NCBI GenBank assembly: GCA_021202925.1
Contig: JAJQCD010000038.1
Span: 125,970-189,969, forward strand
Direction: 5' to 3'
DNA length: 64,000 bases
DNA from: Clostridiales bacterium
GTDB lineage: Bacteria; Bacillota; Clostridia; Lachnospirales; Lachnospiraceae
The notes beneath the pieces were generated by a model, which worked only from the letters and a program-made list of their open reading frames with translations, was not told the DNA's origin and made no database searches. A program made the position numbers and the translations under genes. Shown here one piece after another: positions 53,603-60,491 of the stretch; positions within the stretch are counted from its first letter, which is position 1, and every line of letters begins with the position of its first letter.

Positions 53603-53630
53603 GGAGATATCCCTGTCGAAGGATACCTCC
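53603..53630 (-). terminator. Terminator of the vanW-family gene
   Basis: Ten-bp stem GGAGGTATCC/GGATATCTCC with an 8-base loop, followed by TTTTCTT on the minus strand. Confidence 0.8.
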
Positions 53631-53669
53631 CGGAAAATTATTCTGTTCTCAATACATACCCACCTGGGC

Positions 53670-55520
53670 TCAGCCCTCCGGATTCGGTGCAATAATCGCT
53701 TCTCCGGCCGACGACGAAGTGGGTGCCGAACTGTCTGCTGCCGTCGTGGAAGCAGTCGTCCCCGGCGAAGAAGAAAGAGAAGGCGACGTCGAAATTGAAC
53801 CGCCCGGTGTCACAGATGCGGTCGTCTCGGCCGCAGACGCAGTCGGTGAAGAGACGGATGTCGGCGAAGAGACCGACGTTGGCGAAGAAACGGACGTCGG
53901 CGCCACAGTACTCCCGGCGGTCGGCGCGGCAGTGTTCCCGGCGGTCGTAGTCGCTGTCGTATCAGATTCTGTACTCTCCGCCTCATCGGCGCCCGTACTC
54001 GCGTCAATGGAGGTTCCGTTCTCATCTGTGGAGGATTCACTCGCCGCAACCGTCCCGGACGTATTGCGCAGAATCACCGGGGCATGTCCTTTATAAGTTA
54101 CGGTATGATCCACATTCTGACTGACTGTCTCCCCGTTCTTTGTGACAATCAGTCTGGTCTCCCACTGGCTACCCGTACTGCCCGAACTTTTGGTCACTTC
54201 TGTCCCCGGCTCAAGCGTCGGATCTTCCTCGTAGGTCGGCGCAGGAGGATCCAGATCCTTGAGCTTCGTAGACTTCAGCGAATAGCTGACTCCGTCCTCA
54301 AGAATCGGAATGGCGTAAATCGAGACCGTCACAGTCTGATTGTAGTAACTCGCGCGGATACCGATCGCCGTATCGGAATTATTCACAAACGCATAATCCG
54401 GCCCGCCCCAGCTGACGGTCGCATCCGTACCCGGTGTTACGTAAGACGGTTCATACGTATGCGAACGGCGGACTGTCGTCTTCAGTCCCGCCTTCACAAC
54501 CGCATTGTACAGGGTCGAAGATACCTGGCATACTCCGCCGCCGATCTCCTCCACAACCTCTCCGTTGTTGTACGCAGCCGCGCCCTGATAGCCCTTGGCT
54601 TCCGTTCGCTCTCCCACGCGGTCATTGAACGAAAAGGTCTCTCCCGACTGGAGAACCGTTCCATTGATCGCCTGCGCCGCCAGTTTCACATTGGTATTTC
54701 TCTTGCTGTTCGCCGTCGTGTTCGTTGTAAAAGTGGCAACCGTCTTATATTTTTCTCTCGCCGCCGCTTCCGAAAACTCCGGCTCTACCGAACTCACAGA
54801 CGCAGAAATCACCGCGTCAAAATCCTTGTCCGCCAACGCCGCCAGAATATCTGCAGCCAGCTGTTCCTGATCCACCGCCTGTCCGTTCTCTGCGCCGGTA
54901 AACAGGAACTTGTCCGATGAGGAATCGTAACTGGAAATCGAACCGTTCTTCGCCTTCCTGTCCCACTGGGCCGCTACATTCGCAGCCTCGGCCGCAGCTG
55001 CTTCCTCCAGGTCATCCGTGTCTAAGGTATAGCTTTCTTCCGGCTCACCGGAAAAGATCTCTTCCAGAAGAAGATCAACCTTCTCTGCCATCAGGTCAGC
55101 AACCTCATAGGTATTCTCTTCCCAGACGACGGTCATATTCCAGGGATAATTGGCCAGAATGGCTTCCTTCGCCTCCTCGCGGGACATCCCCGTGATATCG
55201 ATCCCATCCACGCTCACCCGTTTCTGAAGTTCGGTCTCTTCCACCGATGTCTCAATCAGAATATCCGACGTCTCCGATGCTTCCTTTCCGGACGATCCTT
55301 TCATCAGAAACGCGATGCCACAGATCGCTGCAATCAGCACCACGCCGCCGATCAGCAGCTTTCCAAAGCCCCCCGATCCGCCCCGGCGCCCGCTGTTCCT
55401 GCGGCTTCTGCCGGAAGAAGATGAGTATCGTTTCCCCGAACTGCCTGTCTTCCCATGTGTATTTCCCTTCGTTCCGGAACGTGATGTCCTGGAACTCTTC
55501 CGACTGTCATAGCGACTCAT
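53670..55520 (-). CDS. VanW family protein, membrane-anchored, with Ser/Thr-rich tail
   Basis: The 616-aa protein has a basic Ser/Arg-rich cytoplasmic start (residues 1-50), one membrane helix (about 54-72), two peptidoglycan-binding-4-like domains, then the VanW domain: NTNVKLAAQAINGTVLQSGETFSFND near residue 278 and GGGVCQVSSTLYNAVVKAGL near 327. The last 130 residues are Ser/Thr/Ala-rich, probably a wall-spanning spacer. VanW proteins are common in clostridia; their function is not established despite the name. No vancomycin resistance genes are nearby. Confidence 0.85.
   Translation of the reverse strand: MSRYDSRKSSRTSRSGTKGNTHGKTGSSGKRYSSSSGRSRRNSGRRGGSGGFGKLLIGGVVLIAAICGIAFLMKGSSGKEASETSDILIETSVEETELQKRVSVDGIDITGMSREEAKEAILANYPWNMTVVWEENTYEVADLMAEKVDLLLEEIFSGEPEESYTLDTDDLEEAAAAEAANVAAQWDRKAKNGSISSYDSSSDKFLFTGAENGQAVDQEQLAADILAALADKDFDAVISASVSSVEPEFSEAAAREKYKTVATFTTNTTANSKRNTNVKLAAQAINGTVLQSGETFSFNDRVGERTEAKGYQGAAAYNNGEVVEEIGGGVCQVSSTLYNAVVKAGLKTTVRRSHTYEPSYVTPGTDATVSWGGPDYAFVNNSDTAIGIRASYYNQTVTVSIYAIPILEDGVSYSLKSTKLKDLDPPAPTYEEDPTLEPGTEVTKSSGSTGSQWETRLIVTKNGETVSQNVDHTVTYKGHAPVILRNTSGTVAASESSTDENGTSIDASTGADEAESTESDTTATTTAGNTAAPTAGSTVAPTSVSSPTSVSSPTSVSSPTASAAETTASVTPGGSISTSPSLSSSPGTTASTTAADSSAPTSSSAGEAIIAPNPEG
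53845..53898. repeat. Three 18-bp in-frame tandem repeats
   Basis: Three near-identical 18-base units (start GGTGAAGAGACGGATGTC, then two GGCGAAGA variants) encode the repeated SPTSVS in the tail of the vanW-family protein. Coding repeats of this kind change copy number by slippage. Confidence 0.85.
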
Positions 55521-55624
55521 CCTTTATCTGCCACTCCCCTTATATCTGTCAATTGCATCCGCATGCTTCCTGTCCGGCTGTCAGCCACAGCGAAACCATT
55601 CGCATGCGCCGTCTGAACTGTTTC

Positions 55625-55652
55625 ATTATATCACATTCCCATCAAATTGAAA
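55625..55652 (-). promoter_or_regulatory. Promoter of the vanW-family gene
   Basis: Minus strand has TGTGATATAAT with a perfect -10 and a weak -35. The leader is about 100 bases. Confidence 0.55.
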
Positions 55653-55706
55653 GAACAAATTTATCGGATTCTTCCCGAAATTCGTAAACTGTGACATGCC
55701 GCCAGA

Positions 55707-55715
55707 CATATGATG
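55707..55715 (+). promoter_or_regulatory. Sporulation-type -10 box of the second Cys/Gly-rich gene
   Basis: CATATGATG, eight of nine bases identical to the box at 27227, and 29 bases before the start codon. Confidence 0.4.
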
Positions 55716-55744
55716 AAGTGTAAATAATTTTTGGAGGAACTGGT

Positions 55745-55981
55745 ATGAGTGATTTGGCAGCAACAAACTGTGGCTGTGACTGCGGGAACGGAGGCGGAGG
55801 CTGCGGCAATCTGATCTGGCTCATCCTGATCTTAAGCTGTTGCGGAGGCTGCGGTGGTTTTGGCGGAGGCTGCGGCGAACATAACGGCTGTGACTGGATC
55901 TGGATTATCCTGCTGCTCTGCTGTTGCGGAGGAGGCGGCGGTTTCTGCGGAGGCGGTGGAAATCCCGGTGGTTTCTGCTAA
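55745..55981 (+). CDS. Cys/Gly-rich small protein with two short hydrophobic segments
   Basis: The 78-aa protein alternates CG/GG-rich segments (about 14 cysteines) with two hydrophobic stretches, NLIWLILILS near residue 22 and DWIWIILLL near residue 50. TTGGAGG precedes the ATG and a hairpin follows. The layout recalls small YjcZ-like sporulation proteins, but with many more cysteines. Probably a spore-associated membrane or coat peptide; function unknown. Confidence 0.72.
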   Translation: MSDLAATNCGCDCGNGGGGCGNLIWLILILSCCGGCGGFGGGCGEHNGCDWIWIILLLCCCGGGGGFCGGGGNPGGFC

Positions 55982-56000
55982 ACCAGACGCATCCCTCGGG

Positions 56001-56033
56001 GAATCCCGCATGGCCTATGGCCACGCGGGATTC
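56001..56033 (+). terminator. Hairpin terminator of the Cys/Gly-rich gene
   Basis: GAATCCCGC/GCGGGATTC with an inner TGGCC/GGCCA stem, then a short pyrimidine tract. It also overlaps the end of the convergent small frame. Confidence 0.7.
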
Positions 56034-56189
56034 CTCTGTTTCCCGTTCCCGGACGAACTTCGTCCAGTATTTTCTCCGGGACATGCATCCGTCTCCCTGT
56101 AACTGCCCTGTCGGCGCCTCATACAGGCCTCGCATTCCTCATCAATCTCATATACACTGTTTCCATCTATGATCAATCTCGTTTTCATC
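56015..56189 (-). pseudogene. Apparently frameshifted small gene
   Basis: From the ATG at 56189, preceded by an excellent AGGAGGG site, the frame reads MKTRLIIDGKQCI and stops. If one base of the four-A run (TTTT at 56160-56163 on the plus strand) is skipped, the frame continues as GNSVYEIDEECEACMRRRQ and on to the stop at 56015, about 57 residues in all. LIIDGN-VYEIDEEC resembles short proteins I recall from Lachnospiraceae, but I cannot verify it. It may be a pseudogene, a programmed +1 shift, or a sequence error. Confidence 0.5.
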
Positions 56190-56280
56190 TCTTATCCCTC
56201 CTGATAGTACCAGAATATGCAGCAGGAATGATTTTCTTGACCCTCTCATATACTGTTTCAAAAAGCAAGAACAGACGTCC

Positions 56281-56622
56281 ATGAAAGAAGAATCCGAAAA
56301 AGAGGTTCAGCTGACCGATTTTGACTATCTCCTGGCAGACCCGCACATCCAGATGATGAAAGCAGCCATTCCCTTTATGCGTCCACAGGAACAGCGCTTC
56401 TGCTCTGTCTTTATCAAACTGCAGGAACTGACCCGCATCCGCGAGATTTTCCGAAACGAACCGCTGAACGCCATGTCCTTAGGCCCGGAATCAAAACAGC
56501 GTCCAACCATGGTCGGCGTTCTCCAGGCCATCCGGCCTTATGCCGGCCCGCGCGAACAGGAACTCATCGACATGCTGGAAAATATCCAGCTGACGATTCA
56601 GGCGTTCCAGGCAAACGGCTGA
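56281..56622 (+). CDS. Hypothetical protein, 113 aa
   Basis: Mostly alpha-helical by composition, with DFDYLLADPHIQMMKAAIPFMRPQEQRFCSVFIKLQEL early and no membrane segment. The ribosome site is weak, but codon usage and the following co-oriented small gene suggest it is real. I do not recognise a family. Confidence 0.6.
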   Translation: MKEESEKEVQLTDFDYLLADPHIQMMKAAIPFMRPQEQRFCSVFIKLQELTRIREIFRNEPLNAMSLGPESKQRPTMVGVLQAIRPYAGPREQELIDMLENIQLTIQAFQANG

Positions 56623-56670
56623 AACACTTCAGTCACTCCATTGACACAGCAAACCAACAGGAGGCTATTC

Positions 56671-56958
56671 ATGACACGCAAAAACTGGGAATCAGACCCT
56701 CGTATCCGTCAGCTTAACCCGGAAAAAATCGCCTATCTGAACGAATTCGCGCAACGGATTTCCATGCTTCCGCCCGGCCAGATTCTCCCCTCCGTTCTCG
56801 CCATGCAGTTCGACGCCAACCGGAAACATATCCGTTTTTCCGACGAGGAGACCGAATGCATCCTTTCCGTGCTCAGCGAAGGGATGTCGCCCGACGAGAA
56901 AAAACGTCTGGAGACGCTGCGGGCACTCGCACGGAAAATGGCTGTCAGGAAATCCTGA
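56671..56958 (+). CDS. Hypothetical protein, 95 aa
   Basis: A charged, helical small protein containing LNPEKIAYLNEFAQRI and SDEETECILSVLSEGMSPDEKKRLETL. An AGGAGG site stands 7 bases before the ATG at 56671. It lies 48 bases after the previous small gene and the last codons are in the shared terminator. Both may form one unit; no family is recognised. Confidence 0.68.
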   Translation: MTRKNWESDPRIRQLNPEKIAYLNEFAQRISMLPPGQILPSVLAMQFDANRKHIRFSDEETECILSVLSEGMSPDEKKRLETLRALARKMAVRKS

Positions 56959-56963
56959 CAGCC
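56940..56963. terminator. Bidirectional terminator between small gene and leuS
   Basis: Perfect 11-bp stem GGCTGTCAGGA/TCCTGACAGCC with a 2-base spacer. The minus side runs into ATTTTCC, so it can end leuS as well as the 95-aa gene. Confidence 0.75.
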
Positions 56964-56980
56964 ACAATCGTTCACTCGTT

Positions 56981-59383
56981 TCACTTCACCACAAAATTGA
57001 CCAGGCGGTTCGGTACATAAATTTCTTTCACAAAGGTCCTGCCCTCCACAAGTGCAGCGATCTTCGCATCCGCCTTCGCGATGGCAAACGCATCTTCCTT
57101 CGCGGCTCCGGTCGGAATCGTCACATTGCCGCGCAGCTTACCGTTGATCTGCACAGCGATCTCGGTTGTCGCTTCTACCGTCTTCGCTTCGTCCCAGACT
57201 GGCCACTCGGCCTGCGCCAGGAACCCGTCTCCTCCGGTCGCTTCCCAGATCTCCTCACACAGATGAGGCGCAATCGGATTCAGCAGTTTGATAAACGTAT
57301 GCAGCTGCTCCCTGTTTATCTTACCGACTGCATAAATATCATTCGTGAGCGCCATCAGAGCCGCGATCGCCGTATTGAATTTCATATCCTCGATATCCGT
57401 AGTCACCTTGCGGATCGTCCGGTGCAGCGGTGTCTCCAGCTTCTTCGTATCCGCGTCCTCAGACAGAATATCGGTAAAACCGGCCACGCGCTCCAGGAAA
57501 CGCTTGCATCCCTTGACGGAATTGTCATTCCAGGGAGTCGCCGCACTGTAATCACCCATAAACAAAACATAGGTTCGCAGTGTATCTGCCCCATAGTCTT
57601 CGACAATATCCAGCGGATCGACCACATTCCCCCTGGATTTGCTCATCTTGTCGCCATCCGGTCCGAGAATCAGACCCTGAATGGAACGTTTCGCATAAGG
57701 CTCCGGTGTCGGAACCACACCGATATCATACAGGAACTGATGCCAGAAACGCGAATAGAGGACATGCCTGGTTACATGTTCCATTCCGCCATTGTACCAG
57801 TCAACCGGCATCCAGTATTTCAGTTTCTCCGGATCCGCAAGCGCTTCGTTGTTGTGCGGATCAACATAACGAAGAAAATACCACGACGAACCCGCCCATT
57901 GCGGCATGGTATCCGTCTCTCTCCTGGCATCGCGGCCACACTTCGGACATTTGCATTTTACAAACGACTCTACCTTTGCCAGTGGTGATTCCCCGTCCTC
58001 TCCCGGCTGGAAATGTTCCACCGGCGGCAGGCGCAGCGGCAGTTCCTCGTATGGAACCGCGACCGGTCCGCAATACTCACAGTGAACAATCGGTATCGGC
58101 TCGCCCCAGTATCTCTGGCGGTTAAACGCCCAGTCCTTCATCTTATACTGGACGCCCGCACGGCCAATTCCCTGCTTCTCCAGTTCTTCCAGCATGCGCT
58201 CGATGGAATCCTTCTTGTTCGTGTAGCCGTTCAGATACTCTGAGTTAATCATCTCACCATCGCCGGCATAGGCCTCTTTTGAGATATCACCGCCCTTGAT
58301 TACCTGGATGATGTCAATGCCAAAGGCCTTCGCAAAATCATAGTCCCTCTGGTCATGCGCCGGCACTGCCATAATCGCACCCGTACCATACCCCATCATG
58401 ACATAGTCCGCAATGAAAATCGGTATCTTCTTCCCGTTCACCGGATTGACTGCTTCCAGACCCTCGATCTTCACACCGGTCTTATCCTTTACCAGCTGGG
58501 TACGCTCGAACTCACTCTTCTTCGCGCACTCCGTCCGGTACGCATCGATCGCTTCCATATTCTGTACGCGGTCTGCATACTTATCGATCAGCGGATGCTC
58601 CGGCGCGATTACCATAAACGTCACACCGAATAGGGTGTCCGGCCTCGTGGTATAAATCTCCAGCTTCTCATCCACACCGTCAATGGTGAAATCCACAAAC
58701 GCGCCCTTCGATTTGCCAATCCAGTGAATCTGCTGCTGCTTGACATTCTCCGGGTAATCCACATGCTTAAGCCCTTCCAGGAGACGATCCGCATAAGCCG
58801 TAATCCGCAGATACCAGACGTCTTTCGAACGCTGTACCACCTCGCCGTGGCACATATCACAGAGTCCGCCCTGACAGTCTTCATTCGACAGAACCACCTT
58901 GCAGTTCGGGCAGTAATTCACCAGCGCCGTGTCACGAAACGCCAGTCCCTTTTCAAACAGCTTCAGAAAAATCCACTGCGTCCATTTATAATAATCTTCA
59001 TCGGTCGTATCGATGACGCGATCCCAGTCGAACGAAAAGCCGACCCGCTTCAGCTGGTTGGTAAACTTTTCAATATTCTGATCGGTAATCTTGCGCGGAT
59101 GGATACCGGTCTTGATCGCATAATTCTCTGTCGGCAGGCCAAACGCATCAAACCCGATTGGATTCAGCACATTATATCCCTGCATTCTTCTCTTTCTGGC
59201 AATGACCTCGATACTGGAATATGCCTTGATGTGGCCTACATGCATACCTGCACCGCTCGGATAAGGGAATTCCACCAGGCCGTAAAATTTCGGCTTATCG
59301 CTTCCGTCCACCGCGTGGAAGATCTTCGCGTCGTCCCACTTTTTCTGCCATTTCGCTTCTATCTTCCGGAAATTATGTTTCAT
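56981..59383 (-). CDS. leuS: Leucyl-tRNA synthetase
   Basis: The 800-aa class I synthetase has the HIGH-type motif PYPSGAGMHVGHIKAY near residue 40, a CP1 editing domain with TTRPDTLFGVTF near 225, the zinc-type CPNCKVVLSNEDCQGGLCDMC, and KMSKSRGN near 580. Normal bacterial length. It has its own promoter and a short leader without a T-box. Confidence 0.97.
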   Translation of the reverse strand: MKHNFRKIEAKWQKKWDDAKIFHAVDGSDKPKFYGLVEFPYPSGAGMHVGHIKAYSSIEVIARKRRMQGYNVLNPIGFDAFGLPTENYAIKTGIHPRKITDQNIEKFTNQLKRVGFSFDWDRVIDTTDEDYYKWTQWIFLKLFEKGLAFRDTALVNYCPNCKVVLSNEDCQGGLCDMCHGEVVQRSKDVWYLRITAYADRLLEGLKHVDYPENVKQQQIHWIGKSKGAFVDFTIDGVDEKLEIYTTRPDTLFGVTFMVIAPEHPLIDKYADRVQNMEAIDAYRTECAKKSEFERTQLVKDKTGVKIEGLEAVNPVNGKKIPIFIADYVMMGYGTGAIMAVPAHDQRDYDFAKAFGIDIIQVIKGGDISKEAYAGDGEMINSEYLNGYTNKKDSIERMLEELEKQGIGRAGVQYKMKDWAFNRQRYWGEPIPIVHCEYCGPVAVPYEELPLRLPPVEHFQPGEDGESPLAKVESFVKCKCPKCGRDARRETDTMPQWAGSSWYFLRYVDPHNNEALADPEKLKYWMPVDWYNGGMEHVTRHVLYSRFWHQFLYDIGVVPTPEPYAKRSIQGLILGPDGDKMSKSRGNVVDPLDIVEDYGADTLRTYVLFMGDYSAATPWNDNSVKGCKRFLERVAGFTDILSEDADTKKLETPLHRTIRKVTTDIEDMKFNTAIAALMALTNDIYAVGKINREQLHTFIKLLNPIAPHLCEEIWEATGGDGFLAQAEWPVWDEAKTVEATTEIAVQINGKLRGNVTIPTGAAKEDAFAIAKADAKIAALVEGRTFVKEIYVPNRLVNFVVK

Positions 59384-59465
59384 AACATATGATCCTCCTG
59401 TTTCTTTCCGAACAACAGTACAGCGTCCCCGCAGCCGGGAACGCGTCTGTCTTCATATCGATACC

Positions 59466-59494
59466 AGTGTAATACACCCCGATTTGTTTGTCAA
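59466..59494 (-). promoter_or_regulatory. Sigma-A promoter of leuS
   Basis: Minus strand: TTGACA, 17 bp, TACACT. Leader of about 75 bases with one GCGTTCCC/GGGGACGC hairpin. Confidence 0.82.
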
Positions 59495-59495
59495 A

Positions 59496-60413
59496 TCAAT
59501 TCATAAAAAAGAGCATGGCAGACGCAATCAGAAATCCCCAGACCCCCGGTGCGGTGAGAACCGTGAAAACCATGCCCTTCTCCGGTCTCTCCCAGGCCGG
59601 AAACCAGGAAAGCAACCGAATCCTTTTCACAAATTCCGTCACTGCCACCGCAATGCTGAAAAGCAGAATCCCTGTCAGGCCAGCGTCGGCCCACAGGGCA
59701 GGCAGACTTCCTGCCCTGACGCCATTCTCCACGATTGCCGGCAACACACCTCCGACAAAATTGATGCACATATGAAGGAGCACCGGCTCACGCAGCCGTC
59801 CGGTCGAACTGTACACATAGGCAAAGATAAAGCCCAGCGCCGTCGCATAGAAGAACTGATAAAAATTCCCATGGAACAGCCCAAAACAAAGGCCGGACAG
59901 AAGCACTGCGGTCTTCTGCCCAAACGGAACCAGGCGGTCAATCAGCATCTTGCGGAACATGAGCTCCTCCATGACAGGAGCAATCAGCACCGTAGTCACA
60001 AACATAGCCCCCGGTTCCATGTTTCCGAAGGTCTCCGTCACCGGATTCAGAATATCCTGCCCCACGCTCTCTCCGACTGCCGCCATCAATCCCAGGCCGA
60101 TCAGATTCCCCAGGTACGTCGTTCCCAGGCTGATAAAAAGCAGTCTCACAAATCCGGAAATGCTGACCGCCTCTTTCTTCTCCTTTCGCCAGGAGGGCAG
60201 CCTGCGCATCAGAAGAAAGAAAACCGGAAACGCCACGCCATACATGAGCAAATCGGCAAGCAGCATCGACAGATTGTTATCGTACCATCTCATGTCAAAA
60301 CGAAAAAAAGAGAAAAAAATCACCAGGGAAAGGAACCAGGACGCCGCCATATATACCAGTATGAATGCCACAAAACACCAGCCAACCCTGGAAATCTGTT
60401 TTCTTGCGTCCAT
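59496..60413 (-). CDS. CPBP family intramembrane metalloprotease
   Basis: The 305-aa protein has about eight membrane helices and the CPBP (Abi, Rce1-like) motifs: APVMEELMFRKML (EExxxR) near residue 150, GLFHGNFYQFF near 180 and HMCINF near 212. It is a predicted glutamate-type membrane peptidase; bacterial members act in signalling, immunity or protein processing, and the substrate here is unknown. A GGAGG site precedes the ATG. The gene stops just before the leuS promoter. Confidence 0.88.
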   Translation of the reverse strand: MDARKQISRVGWCFVAFILVYMAASWFLSLVIFFSFFRFDMRWYDNNLSMLLADLLMYGVAFPVFFLLMRRLPSWRKEKKEAVSISGFVRLLFISLGTTYLGNLIGLGLMAAVGESVGQDILNPVTETFGNMEPGAMFVTTVLIAPVMEELMFRKMLIDRLVPFGQKTAVLLSGLCFGLFHGNFYQFFYATALGFIFAYVYSSTGRLREPVLLHMCINFVGGVLPAIVENGVRAGSLPALWADAGLTGILLFSIAVAVTEFVKRIRLLSWFPAWERPEKGMVFTVLTAPGVWGFLIASAMLFFMN

Positions 60414-60491
60414 CTCTTATCCTCCGTACACACGAAAAACAATTCAGGGGCCGACGCAGTACGCCAGCCCCCAAAACAGGTTACCTCCTGA

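Noticed and set aside
53845-53898. CRISPR-like array
   Set aside because: The units are contiguous without spacers and in frame with a Ser/Thr-rich protein tail.
59384-59465. T-box before leuS
   Set aside because: The leader is only about 75 bases and lacks the TGGNACCGCG box and a specifier loop.
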